64,000 bases of DNA from Euzebya tangerina (lineage in GTDB: Bacteria; Actinomycetota; Nitriliruptoria; Euzebyales; Euzebyaceae), in contig NZ_PPDK01000003.1 of NCBI RefSeq assembly GCF_003074135.1, positions 248,001 through 312,000 of the forward strand, written 5' to 3'. Under the pieces are notes generated by a model. The model worked only from the letters and a program-made list of their open reading frames with translations, was not told where the DNA came from and did no database searches. This document shows, in pieces, positions 8,797-17,267 of the stretch. A program made the translations under genes and the position numbers. Position 1 is the first letter of the stretch. Every line of letters begins with the position of its first letter.

Positions 8797-9420
8797 ATGC
8801 AGAACGTCACCGTCGCCGCCCACCCGCTCGCCGGCCACCTGTTGGCCGATCTCCGCCGCGTCGGCACACCGCCCGAGCGCTATCGCGGGGTCGCCACCCG
8901 TCTGGCGTCGGTGCTCGCGCTGGAGGCCACCGCGTCGCTGCCGACGGTCACGGAGGAGGTGGAGACCCCGCTGACGACCACCACCGTGCACCGTCTCGGC
9001 CGCCCGGTCGTCGCGGTGCCGATCCTGCGAGCCGGCCTCGGCATGCTGACTGCGGTGACCGACATGTTCCCGGACGTCGGCGTGGGCTACGTCGGCTTGG
9101 AGCGTGATGAGCAGACCCTGCAGCCGACCGAGTACTACTTCAAGACGCCGGAGCTCTCGGGGGCCCACGTGCTGCTGCTCGATCCCATGCTCGCGACGGG
9201 CGGCAGTGCGGCGTTCGCCGCGAACCTGCTGCGCGAGCGCGGCGCGACAGATCTGACCTTGGTCTGCGTGATCGCGGCGCCCGAGGGCATCGAGCGGCTG
9301 ACCACGGAGGACCCCGACATCAGCATCGTCACCGCTGCGATCGACGAGAAGCTGAACGACGTCGGCTACATCGTCCCGGGCTTGGGTGACTTCGGGGACC
9401 GCCTCTTCGGAACCTTCTGA
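8797..9420 (+). CDS. upp: Uracil phosphoribosyltransferase
   Basis: Cytoplasmic salvage enzyme making UMP from uracil and PRPP. The 207-residue length is standard. Visible motifs are PILRAGLGM, the PRPP-binding loop LLLDPMLATGGSA (about 127-139) and the C-terminal uracil-binding region YIVPGLGDFGDR. It is divergent from the nucleoside-type ABC importer across a 172-bp intergenic region that must hold both promoters; together they form an uptake-and-salvage unit. Confidence 0.96.
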   Translation: MQNVTVAAHPLAGHLLADLRRVGTPPERYRGVATRLASVLALEATASLPTVTEEVETPLTTTTVHRLGRPVVAVPILRAGLGMLTAVTDMFPDVGVGYVGLERDEQTLQPTEYYFKTPELSGAHVLLLDPMLATGGSAAFAANLLRERGATDLTLVCVIAAPEGIERLTTEDPDISIVTAAIDEKLNDVGYIVPGLGDFGDRLFGTF

Positions 9421-9446
9421 GGACCACGCGGATCGCGGGTGCTGTC

Positions 9447-9470
9447 AACCCGCGAGGCGACCTGCGCGTC
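9447..9470 (+). promoter_or_regulatory. ECF-type promoter of the sigma/anti-sigma operon
   Basis: AACC (9447-9450), exactly 16 bp spacer, then CGTC (9467-9470, followed by TGA) matches the SigE-type ECF promoter pattern. The predicted transcript start would fall only a few bases before the ATG at 9483, so the mRNA would be nearly leaderless. The position suggests autoregulation. Confidence 0.6.
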
Positions 9471-9482
9471 TGATGAGGTGAC

Positions 9483-10025
9483 ATGCTCACCGCACTGACC
9501 GCCACGGGGACCGGACCACTCTTGGACGCAACTGACGCCCGCGCGATGCTCGATCGCATCTACGTCGAGCACCACACCTACGCCCTGCGCCTGGCCGTCC
9601 AGCTGACCGGCGATCAGCCGACGGCGGAGGACGTGGTGGCGGACGTGTTCGTCAAGCTGTTCAAGCGTCTCCAACGTGGCCCGATCGAGTATCCCAGGGC
9701 CTACCTCCGGCGGGCCGTGATCAACCAGCGCAACTCGTGGTTCAGACGCAACGTCCTGGAACGCGCCAGAGCGGTCGTTCGGTCGGGGGACGACCGCGGC
9801 GACCTCGAGGCCACGGACGCCCTGGCTGACCGGGACCAGATGCTGTCTGCCATGCGGCACCTGACCGAGCGGCAACGGCAGGTGCTGGTGCTGCGGTACT
9901 ACGAGGACCTCTCGGTGGCGGCCACAGCTGATGTCCTCGGGATCGCTGAGGGGACGGTCAAGACCACCACGCACCGAGCCATGGGACGACTCGAGGGCCT
10001 GCTCAGCGAGGAGGTACGGACATGA
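9483..10025 (+). CDS. ECF RNA polymerase sigma factor, SigE family
   Basis: An alternative sigma factor of 180 residues. Region 2 is seen in the YALRLAVQLTGDQPTAEDVVADVFVKLF segment (about 33-60) and region 4 in the helix-turn-helix around LSVAATADVLGIAEGTVKT (about 144-162). ATG 9483 is 12 bp beyond the -10 element; ATG 9549 is an alternative start but would cut into region 2. It overlaps the next gene by 4 bp (ATGA), a typical sigma/anti-sigma arrangement. The same promoter pattern appears before the CWB2 gene at 11341 and, with CGTA, before three of the large CWB2 genes at 31-42 kb. Confidence 0.9.
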   Translation: MLTALTATGTGPLLDATDARAMLDRIYVEHHTYALRLAVQLTGDQPTAEDVVADVFVKLFKRLQRGPIEYPRAYLRRAVINQRNSWFRRNVLERARAVVRSGDDRGDLEATDALADRDQMLSAMRHLTERQRQVLVLRYYEDLSVAATADVLGIAEGTVKTTTHRAMGRLEGLLSEEVRT

Positions 10026-11215
10026 GCGAGTGGCACCACGACCCCACCGAGCCCACGCCCGAGAACGAGGCGACCATGAAGCCTGGCCAGACCAACCCGA
10101 TGTCCCACGGCCAACTCGAACAGCGCCTGCGCGCGGCCATGGCCGCCAGAGCGGACCAGGTCACCCCGTCCGCACAGCTGCGCCAGACGATCAACGACCG
10201 CCTCGACCGTCCCCACCGACGGGCTCGGATGCAGCTCGGACTCGTCACGGCCGCTGTCGCCCTCCTGGCCGTCGCGGTACTGGTCACCCAGCTGACCGAC
10301 GACCCCGACGACGCGCTGATCGAGTCCCCCGACGTCGAGTTGGTCGTCCCGCCCAGTTCAGACGAGGCGACGGACGAGCCGACGCCGGCCACCGAGGAGG
10401 CCATCGAACCGGCCAGCCCGGAGGCGACCGAGTCCGCGACCCCGCTGACGGCGGCACCGACTGCGACACCGTCGGTCTCATCGGATCCAGTAGCAACTGC
10501 TCCGGCCGCGCCGTCGACCACCGGTGAACCCGACGAGCCGGCCACCCCCACCCCGGAGCCCACGTCGCCCACGACCGCCGCGCCGCCGCAGTCGGTCAGC
10601 CTGGTCGGAGGCGCCGACACCTCCGCCGCGGGGTCCCTGGCCGAGGGCGAGTCCCAGACGTTCGTGTACGCGGTCGAGCCGGGCTTCTTCAACTTCCTCC
10701 TCAACGATCTGGAGGCCCCCGTCCGGCTGGCTGTGGGCATGAACGGTCTTGAGCCCCAGCCGGTGGAGGGCGTGACCTACAGCGTCGAGGTCGGTGTCGA
10801 CGTGGGCCAGATCACGGTCGTCGTGACCGGGACGCGGCCCGGTGAGCCGGTCGAGTGGCGTGCTCGGGTGATCCTGTCGCCCGACGCACCCGGTCAGGTG
10901 GTTGAGGGTGTCGGTGGCTCGGCGCAGATCACGCGGCAGGACGGCACCTCAGACGACGTGATCGAGTTGATCTGTGAGAACCCGGACCTCTCGGTGCGCT
11001 ATCAGATGGCCTCCGGCGCCGTCCTCCTGGCCCAAGGAGGCGACAACCCGAGCGTCGAGCTGACGACTGGCGAGGTGGAGTCCGTGCTGGCGGAGAACGT
11101 CCAGCGGACCGGAGCCGACGACGTCGTCGGCTTCCGGGCGAGCTTCAACCCCGACGTGGCCGACGGTGTGGTGCAGGCTGAGATGCAGCACAACGCCGGC
11201 ATCGGGCCTTGCTGA
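10022..11215 (+). CDS. Probable membrane-bound anti-sigma factor
   Basis: A 397-residue single-pass membrane protein. Residues 1-60 are cytoplasmic and helical (LEQRLRAAMAARADQ), a transmembrane helix spans about 66-86 (LGLVTAAVALLAVAVLVTQL), a Ser/Thr/Pro/Glu-rich stalk covers about 100-190, and a folded extracytoplasmic domain of unknown type covers about 195-397. No HxxxCxxC zinc anti-sigma motif is present. The 4-bp overlap with the sigma gene and the topology are the basis for the anti-sigma call; no known sensor domain is recognised outside the membrane. Confidence 0.65.
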   Translation: MSEWHHDPTEPTPENEATMKPGQTNPMSHGQLEQRLRAAMAARADQVTPSAQLRQTINDRLDRPHRRARMQLGLVTAAVALLAVAVLVTQLTDDPDDALIESPDVELVVPPSSDEATDEPTPATEEAIEPASPEATESATPLTAAPTATPSVSSDPVATAPAAPSTTGEPDEPATPTPEPTSPTTAAPPQSVSLVGGADTSAAGSLAEGESQTFVYAVEPGFFNFLLNDLEAPVRLAVGMNGLEPQPVEGVTYSVEVGVDVGQITVVVTGTRPGEPVEWRARVILSPDAPGQVVEGVGGSAQITRQDGTSDDVIELICENPDLSVRYQMASGAVLLAQGGDNPSVELTTGEVESVLAENVQRTGADDVVGFRASFNPDVADGVVQAEMQHNAGIGPC

Positions 11216-11283
11216 TCCCGTTCTCGCGCAGGTAGAGGGCCGCGGGCCAGTCACGTCGTTCCTCTCGCCTTCTAGCTCTTTGG

Positions 11284-11307
11284 AACCTGGGCGCCACTTC
11301 TTGCGTC
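11284..11307 (+). promoter_or_regulatory. ECF-type promoter before the small CWB2 gene
   Basis: GGAACC, 16 bp spacer, CGTC at 11304-11307. Spacing and core bases (AACC-N16-CGTC) are identical to the promoter of the ECF sigma gene 1.8 kb upstream, so this gene is a likely member of that regulon. Confidence 0.55.
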
Positions 11308-11340
11308 GGATACGAGACACCTCTCTCGAAGGACTCACCA

Positions 11341-12111
11341 ATGTCCAGGCACAATTTCCGTTGTCGGTCGCTCCTCGTCCTTCCGGTCGTGGCCGCGCTC
11401 GTAGCCGGTTCGGTGTGGTCGGCGTCAGACGCTGTTCAAGCGCAAGACGCGCCCGCCGTGATCACCTCCCGTCTAGCCGGTGAAACGAGACTTGAGACAG
11501 CCGTGGCCATCTCCTCGCGAGCCTTTCCGACCGGAGCGCCGGTTGTCTACCTCGCCCGATCTGACAACCCGGTGGACGCCGTGGTCGGCGGCACCCTTTC
11601 CGATGGCCCGATCCTCCTTGTCGCCGGTTGTGATGATCTTGCCGACACGGTTGCCGACGAGATCAACCGCCTCCGCCCGGATGAGATCATCGCCTTGGGC
11701 GGGGAAGACTCGGTCTGCGAGCAGGTTCTGCTCGAGGCTGAGGTGGCAGCCATTCGCGACATCGTCGGCGCATGCACGACCGGGGTCACGCTGGACTACG
11801 CGGAGGATCTGGTTGTGGCCAACGAGGTCGGAGTCGAACTCGATCCAGCTGCAACGCTCGCAGATCTGCAACGGCAGGTCCGGGCTTACCTCGACAGATT
11901 CGCAGACGAACTCATCGCGCGGGCAGAGGATGGTGGGGACGATGTGGAAGAGGCCCGTCGAGCGGCCGACGCGATCCGCCGGGTCGAGTTCCTGCGCGAG
12001 GAGCGCACGTCGCAGATCTGGTCCGATGGCGATCGGTCTGAAGTCCGACTGGACGAGATCGGAGGACGGCTGGTCGTGACGGACTATCAGTTCCCGAGCA
12101 CGTGCGAGTAG
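11341..12111 (+). CDS. Secreted protein with a single cell-wall-binding-2-type repeat
   Basis: A 256-residue exported protein. It has a signal peptide (cleavage near AVQAQ, residue 32) and one CWB2-like unit (about 38-125: SRLAGETRLETAVAIS, ILLVAGCDDLADTVADEI, EIIALGGEDSVCEQVL). The C-terminal half (about 135-256) is helical and charged (DELIARAEDGGDDVEEARRAADAIRR) with no family I recognise. Most CWB2 proteins carry three repeats; one is atypical. An ECF-type promoter lies 34 bp upstream of the ATG. Confidence 0.8.
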   Translation: MSRHNFRCRSLLVLPVVAALVAGSVWSASDAVQAQDAPAVITSRLAGETRLETAVAISSRAFPTGAPVVYLARSDNPVDAVVGGTLSDGPILLVAGCDDLADTVADEINRLRPDEIIALGGEDSVCEQVLLEAEVAAIRDIVGACTTGVTLDYAEDLVVANEVGVELDPAATLADLQRQVRAYLDRFADELIARAEDGGDDVEEARRAADAIRRVEFLREERTSQIWSDGDRSEVRLDEIGGRLVVTDYQFPSTCE

Positions 12112-12181
12112 CCAGCCATAGATCCTGATCGCGGGCAAGGCCCACGTCGGCTGCGCTGAACCTGGCGCCTACGCTAGGCCA

Positions 12182-12424
12182 CAATGGTGCGCTGGAGGGG
12201 TCCGGCATCTGACGCGATCCCTCTATGTCTCCAACTTTGCCTTCGCGGGCGCAGAGCGGGTCGGAGGACCAACCGACCCGTCTGAGGCCAGAGAGGTCTG
12301 CTGGTGGCCGGTCGCCCGGGTGGTCGACCTGATCCGGGATGGTCAGATCACGGATGGACTGAGTCTGACCGCGCTCAGCGTGGCGCTGACGATGGGTGCC
12401 CTCTCCGCTGGAGCGGGTGACTGA
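12182..12424 (+). pseudogene. Remnant of a Nudix hydrolase (C-terminal part only)
   Basis: An open frame with no good start encodes a peptide ending in SNFAFAGAERVGG, EVCWWPVARVVDLIRDGQ and ITDGLSLTALSVAL before the stop at 12422-12424. This pattern (WWP followed by VVxLIRDGxIxDGLSLTAL) is typical of the C-terminal tail of actinobacterial Nudix hydrolases. The catalytic Nudix box (GX5EX7REUXEEXGU) is absent, so the piece cannot be active. The recognition is from memory of the family. Confidence 0.5.
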
Positions 12425-12430
12425 GCCGAA

Positions 12431-12805
12431 TCAGAGCTCTTCGATTACCCCGCCGCCCCACCAGCGGATCCCTCCGACTCCGGCATCCCGGAGGACCGCG
12501 GCGATGTCGTGCCGGTGCTCCTTGTCGGTCTGCACGAGGACCAGTGTCTTTCCGGCCTCCAGCGCCTCCATCGCGGTGTCGTGCATCGCCCCCTCCTCCC
12601 CGAGCTTCTGGGTGAGCCTGACCAGTCGCCCCTTCACGCCGTGCTTCTGGCCGCTGGGGTCGACCATGTCCTTGGCATCCTCGCCGGAGAACAGGTGCAG
12701 TTCACCGGTGTCGACCGACGCCATCGCCGCTTCCACGGCCGTCACGTTGGCAGGATCGTCGAGGATGCCGGTGACGGCGTTGCGCGGCGTTTCGATGCTG
12801 GGCAT
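12431..12805 (-). CDS. Conserved-looking hypothetical protein
   Basis: A 124-residue soluble protein I cannot assign. It has an alpha/beta pattern: an N-terminal region with GELHLFSGEDAKDM, a central helix, the segment GKTLVLVQTDKEHRHDIAAVL and a C-terminus rich in Gly and Trp (GIRWWGGGVIEEL). The clear Shine-Dalgarno-independent start, absence of in-frame defects and good codon usage support a real gene. It may be a stress-type protein, but that is a guess. It stands alone between a Nudix remnant and a broken HNH gene. Confidence 0.65.
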   Translation of the reverse strand: MPSIETPRNAVTGILDDPANVTAVEAAMASVDTGELHLFSGEDAKDMVDPSGQKHGVKGRLVRLTQKLGEEGAMHDTAMEALEAGKTLVLVQTDKEHRHDIAAVLRDAGVGGIRWWGGGVIEEL

Positions 12806-12891
12806 GCGCGTGATCGTAGACCAGCCCGGCGACCGACGTAAGGGCCCAGGGCTGAGTTCAGACCGCCCCTCAACCCGCCTGACGGGTGGGG

Positions 12892-14376
12892 TCAGGCGGG
12901 GAGGCTGGTGTAGGAGCGGCCGTCAGGGGTGGTGAGGGTGACGGCCCTGGTATGTCGGTCCAGGTCGAGCTCGAGCCCGCGGGTGTGGACCCGGCTGTGG
13001 CAGTCGCGACAGAGGAGAGTGAGGTTGTCGACGCTGGTGGGTCCGCCCCGGGAGCGGGGGATGATGTGGTGGGCGTCGCAGTGCTGCGGCGGTGCGGTAC
13101 AGCCGGGTAGCCGGCAGCCACGGTCAACGGCGTGCAGGGTGCGGTAGTGCGCTTTGGTGATCGGCGAGGTGGCATCTCCCACGGCGATGGGCCGGCCGGT
13201 ATCGGTGACCACGGTGATCAGGTGCGGGTCACAGAGGAGCCGATCGACCGTGAGGCGGGTCAGCGGGATCGGGCCGCCATACCAGCGGGTCAATGCCCGT
13301 CCGGTCGCGGAGGGCAGCTCGCGGTGGTCGATGACGATCGAGATCGAGGACCGGGGTGGCCGAGCTACCGGGACCTCGGCGGCGGGGCCGCCCGAGCGTG
13401 TGGAGGCCGCGCCGGACAGGGCATCGGCCGGGGCGTCTGATTCGCCGGTGGTGTGCGGGCCGCTGGCAGCCAGGCTGCTGGTCGTGACCGATGTTGGAGA
13501 CGCGGCCGGTGCGGCTGTTGCCGGCGGCGGCGGGCTGCCGGCGAGGTAAGCGGCAGCCACGCGACGTAGTCCCTCGGCCAGTTGTGCCGACCGGACGGTG
13601 GATGGCAGCAGCTCGGCCGGAACCGGCGTCCCATCGGCATCAACCCCCACCGCGTCGGCCTTGATGGGTGGGTCGGCGGCAGCCTCTGCGGCCTCGGCGA
13701 TCGCGGTCACGGCGTCCAGCCGGTCATACCCGGAGTAGACAGCCCCACCGAACAGATCCGGTTGCACCCGGAAGCAGCGCCGCTCACCTGGGTCCTGCTC
13801 GTGGACCGTGGCGTCGGCCGCAGCGATCACATCAGCCCACCCATAGGCACGCTGCACGATCCGGTCCGGCTCCCCCACCCCGATCTCGGCTGCCAGCTCG
13901 GCATCGAGTTCGCCAATCTGGGCCACCCGCAATCCCTTGACCGCGCTCACGATCCCGCGGACCTGCGACTACGACAACCGACCCTGCCCAAACGCCGCGT
14001 CGACCGCCGGCAAGTGGCACAGCACCCGCTCAGCCCGACAGAGGAACCGCACCTCAGTGCCGGTCCGACCCGTCGCCAGCGACACCAGCCGCTCCAACGG
14101 CAGACCCGACCGGCGCTCAGCCTCACCCGACCGGCGAGCCTGACGGACCAGCCTGATCGCCTCAGCCATGCCAGCATCGAGTGACCCGAGCAGCCCGATC
14201 AACCGATCCGCGGCCGACTGCGGCCGAGCGGCGTTCGACGCGGGTCCGGCCGGGTGCGGCGCGCCAGGCCAGACCACATCATCAGCCCACACCACATCAT
14301 CAGCCGGCACCTCATCAACCCGCGGAATCCAGCCGGACGGCTGCTCCAGCGACGGGTCGAGGACGGTTGCGGACAT
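12892..14376 (-). pseudogene. DUF222/HNH endonuclease gene interrupted by an in-frame TAG
   Basis: Read through one stop, the frame from ATG 14376 encodes a 494-codon protein of the actinobacterial DUF222-HNH (13E12) type. Residues 1-135 end in AAFGQGRLS, a TAG follows at 13971-13969, and the frame continues SQVRGIVSAVKGL without a gap. Family members usually have Trp here, so a single TGG-to-TAG change explains the break. The C-terminal HNH domain is intact (LPGCTAPPQHCDAHHIIP, NLTLLCRDCHSRVH). A GTG shortly after the TAG could restart a truncated product lacking the N-terminal third. HNH proteins of this family are multicopy and often decayed. Confidence 0.8.
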
Positions 14377-14507
14377 GACTGTATTGAACCAGGGGGGTGT
14401 GACATGCCTGACCTCGAGAAGACCCACACGCTGAGGAACTGTGTGAAGATCTCGACGGGGCAGGTACTGCACCGTTCCGGCTAGTTGGCAGCCGCTAGAC
14501 GCCCAAC

Positions 14508-15050
14508 TCAGACACCATGAATGCACGCCGGCCTGCCGGAGCATAATTGCAGATACTTCAGCCCGGCTTTGGTCCTGGTGAACCCGCAGTGCTGGTAGTA
14601 GAAGTCGGCCACGTGGTCGTCGAAGTCGACATGCAGCCACTCACAGTTCGAACGCCTGGCCTCGTCGGCAGCCCGGTTGACCAATTGAAGTCCGATACCC
14701 GAGCGCTGTCGGTCCGGAGCGACCATGACGTCTTGGAGCCAGGCGTGGGCGAAGCGGTCGGTGATGACGTCGGCGAACCCGACCAGCACGCCGTCGATCC
14801 TGCCAGTGACCCAACCGAAGCTGTGATTGTGGACCAAAGCCACGCAGTCCCAGTCGGACTCGGTGCGCAGGCTGGCACCGAACGCTGCGGCGTGGAGTGT
14901 GGACGTCGCCGGCGGTGAACGGCGCTCGCCATTCGATGCGTCGGGCGGTCTTCGGCGACGACGGCCGGCCCAACGGTTCAGCGCCGACCAGCTTGACTGG
15001 ACCCCCGCCGGCTGCACCGAGGACCTGGCCATTGGGTCATACTGCCCCAC
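14508..15050 (-). CDS. GNAT-family acetyltransferase, probable 5' frameshift
   Basis: The C-terminal 120 residues form a GNAT N-acetyltransferase fold: LQDVMVAPDRQRSGIGLQLV is the acetyl-CoA loop and EWLHVDFDDHVADFYYQHCGF the terminal strands. The N-terminal 55 residues of the open frame (Arg/Ser-rich) do not look like this family. In the neighbouring frame, bases 14973 to about 14900 encode RIEWRAPFTAGDVHT, which is what such proteins normally have immediately before LHAAAFG. Removing one A at about 14900 would join the two. The gene may therefore be a pseudogene, or the true start may be internal. Confidence 0.65.
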   Translation of the reverse strand: MGQYDPMARSSVQPAGVQSSWSALNRWAGRRRRRPPDASNGERRSPPATSTLHAAAFGASLRTESDWDCVALVHNHSFGWVTGRIDGVLVGFADVITDRFAHAWLQDVMVAPDRQRSGIGLQLVNRAADEARRSNCEWLHVDFDDHVADFYYQHCGFTRTKAGLKYLQLCSGRPACIHGV

Positions 15051-15096
15051 TGACGGCGGCCGAGCGCCGGCCGGGATTCACGAGAGCGCCACGTTG

Positions 15097-15966
15097 CTAC
15101 AGACCAGCGAACAGGTCGTCCTCCACCCCGTCCGGCGTGCCCACCTCAGACCAGCGGCGGACGAAGGACTCGTGGCCGTAGAACCCCTCCATCATGTCGT
15201 CCGGCACGTTCATGAAGAAGCTGTCCGGAGCGATCTGACTGACGTGGGCGTGCAGCGCATCCCGCTTGACCTCGATGTGCGGCGTGACGTCGACGCGGGT
15301 GGTGATGAGGTCGTCGGGGGTTCCCATCGGGATCTCGTCGGGGTCGGTGTACTCACCGAAGGGTGAGGGCAGGCCCCGGTCGATGAACATCTGGTTGGCC
15401 TCGGCGATGCGCGACTTCGGGAAGGCGGTGAGGTAGAGCTTCGGCGTCCGCCACGGCGCACCGGCCTCCGGGTACATCACCTTCATGCCGGCCGCCTCAC
15501 AGGCCAGGACCGTGACCCGGTGTGCCTGGATGTGGTCGGGGTGCCCGTAGCCGCCGAAGGCGTCGTAGGTCACGACCACGCTCGGCCGGAACTCGCGGAT
15601 GACCCGGACGACCTTGCCGACGGCCTCGTGCATGTCGGCCTGCCAGAAGTTCGCGGGGTCGTAGTTGCCGTCGCGGCCCATCATGTCGCTGTCGGCGTAG
15701 CCGAGGAACTCGTGCTCGATGCTCCCTGGCCCCTCGAGGATAGAGAGGGCGTTGGCGATCTCCTCGGCCCGGACCTCGGCCAAGCGCGGCCGGATCTCCT
15801 CCTCATCCATCCCCTCCCCCACGATCTCGCCGCGTTTGCCGTCGGTGCAGGTGAGCACCTTCACCCGGCGGCCCTCGGCCGCCGCACGAGCGAGGACCCC
15901 GCCGGTGCCGATGACCTCGTCGTCGGGGTGGGCGTGGATGGCGAGCAGGCCGGGGGCAGCAGACAT
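15097..15966 (-). CDS. PIG-L family deacetylase, mycothiol conjugate amidase (Mca)/MshB type
   Basis: Zinc-dependent N-acyl hydrolase of the mycothiol system: Mca cleaves mycothiol S-conjugates during detoxification, MshB deacetylates a biosynthetic precursor. The 289 residues include HAHPDDE (about 11-17, metal-binding), VVVTYDAFGGYGHPDHIQAH (third metal-binding His at about 149) and a C-terminus (LITTRVDV, ALHAHVSQI, EDDLFAGL) resembling Mca more than MshB. Length fits Mca (about 290). It supports an actinobacterial, mycothiol-using host. The choice between Mca and MshB is not settled. Confidence 0.88.
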   Translation of the reverse strand: MSAAPGLLAIHAHPDDEVIGTGGVLARAAAEGRRVKVLTCTDGKRGEIVGEGMDEEEIRPRLAEVRAEEIANALSILEGPGSIEHEFLGYADSDMMGRDGNYDPANFWQADMHEAVGKVVRVIREFRPSVVVTYDAFGGYGHPDHIQAHRVTVLACEAAGMKVMYPEAGAPWRTPKLYLTAFPKSRIAEANQMFIDRGLPSPFGEYTDPDEIPMGTPDDLITTRVDVTPHIEVKRDALHAHVSQIAPDSFFMNVPDDMMEGFYGHESFVRRWSEVGTPDGVEDDLFAGL

Positions 15967-15976
15967 GCTGCGCAGT

Positions 15977-16393
15977 CTAGGCTTGCGCCGGGCGAGGAAG
16001 GCCGCTGGCGTCGGCGACGACTCTCAGTTCCACGATGGCGCCGGGTGTGACGAATCCTGAGACCTCGATGGCCGTCCAGGCCGGGTTGGGCTCGCGGACA
16101 AACTCGTCTCGAACCTCCTGAAACACATCGATGTGACCTTGTAGGTCGACGTGATAGCTGGTCATCTCGACCATGTCTTCGGACGTGAGTCCGGCTTCGA
16201 CCAAGACGGCTTCCACCTTCTCGAACGCCTCCCGGATCTGAACCTCGGGGTCATCCGCGAACGAGTTGTCCTCCGGCCGATGACCGGTCATGCCGGTGAG
16301 CCAGAGCAGGCCGCCGCTGATGATGCCTGGCGACATGTGCCACTCGTCGCGATAAACGGTCAAGCCTTGCGGGGTCACGTCTGTTCGAGCCAT
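15977..16393 (-). CDS. RidA/YjgF family protein
   Basis: A 138-residue member of the RidA superfamily of small trimeric enamine/imine deaminases. The segments LLWLTGMTG, FEKVEAVLVEAGLTSEDMVEMT and NPAWTAIEVSGFVTPGAIVELRVVA follow the family pattern. The Arg that binds the substrate carboxylate in true RidA (normally before the terminal Glu-Ile segment) is not obvious, so it may belong to a subfamily without classical deaminase activity. It lies 10 bp upstream of, and co-directional with, the Mca-like gene. Confidence 0.85.
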   Translation of the reverse strand: MARTDVTPQGLTVYRDEWHMSPGIISGGLLWLTGMTGHRPEDNSFADDPEVQIREAFEKVEAVLVEAGLTSEDMVEMTSYHVDLQGHIDVFQEVRDEFVREPNPAWTAIEVSGFVTPGAIVELRVVADASGLPRPAQA

Positions 16394-16469
16394 GACCGAT
16401 CACGCTAGTTCGATCGGTCTCGGCAGCAACCTGGCGCCGAACAACGTGCGACTGGGCAATGATCTACAT

Positions 16470-17267
16470 ATGCCGATCACGTGGTCAGAGAGCGCGCTTG
16501 ACCTGTCGTCACGGGTACGAGTCCGCTTCGTCGGTCCACTCGAGACGGGCGCTCCTGTCGTGGTCCTGCACGACGCCGGAGCCGAGTCCGTGGACGCACC
16601 CGCGTGGGACATGGTGGCCGAGCACCGCCCGATATGCCAGGTCATGCTGCCCGGCGTCGAGGGCAGCACCGACGTGCCAGATGGCGCGGACATCACCTGG
16701 ATGACCGGCCTGCTGGCCGACGTGTTGGTGACCCTGGGGGCACCACCGACGACCGTGGTCGGCACCAGTCTGGGCGGCTGGTTCGCGCTGGAGACGGCCC
16801 TCGCCCATCCGGCACTGGTCCAGCGTCTGGTCCTGCTCGACACCGCCGGCCTGCACTCACCGCCGGGCTATCTCTTCGGCCTGTTCGCCGACGGTCAGGG
16901 TCAGGGTGGCCACGACGAGCTGCTCGGCCCGACCATGCGCAACCACCGGGTGCCCGACCACCCCGCAGCGATCGCCCCGTACCTCGCCGACCTGACCGCT
17001 GCCGCGCTCCACAGCTGGAGCCCACACCTCCCCGATCCCTCCCTTCTCACCCGGGCCCGACAGCTCACCACCCCGACGACGATCCTGTGGGGTGCCGACG
17101 ATGCGCTGATCCCCGTGGCCCACGGCCGGGCGCTGGCAGAGGTGCTCCCGAACGCGACGTTGGAGGTGGTCACCGACGCCGGGCACCTGCTGGCGGTGGA
17201 TGCTCCTGCACTGGTGGCCGCACGAATCCTGGGGCGACCCGTACCATCGGGCAGGCATGCCACTTGA
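16470..17267 (+). CDS. Alpha/beta hydrolase
   Basis: A 265-residue alpha/beta-hydrolase-fold protein. The nucleophile elbow is GTSLGGW (Ser about 98 from this start), the acid is in ILWGADDALIP and the His in VTDAGHLLAVDAP. The frame is open back to an ATG at 16392, but that start overlaps the start codon of the divergent RidA gene, leaving no promoter; ATG 16470 begins just before the first strand. Substrate unknown. The end overlaps the RNase D start by 11 bp. Confidence 0.85.
   Translation: MPITWSESALDLSSRVRVRFVGPLETGAPVVVLHDAGAESVDAPAWDMVAEHRPICQVMLPGVEGSTDVPDGADITWMTGLLADVLVTLGAPPTTVVGTSLGGWFALETALAHPALVQRLVLLDTAGLHSPPGYLFGLFADGQGQGGHDELLGPTMRNHRVPDHPAAIAPYLADLTAAALHSWSPHLPDPSLLTRARQLTTPTTILWGADDALIPVAHGRALAEVLPNATLEVVTDAGHLLAVDAPALVAARILGRPVPSGRHAT

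Noticed and set aside
13969-13971. TAG in the HNH gene as a pyrrolysine codon
   Set aside because: The position is normally Trp in this family, no downstream element or Pyl machinery is visible, and a single TGG-to-TAG mutation is simpler.
16392-16469. N-terminal extension of the alpha/beta hydrolase to ATG 16392
   Set aside because: It would share the start-codon bases of the divergent RidA gene and leave no promoter space; the fold begins after 16470.
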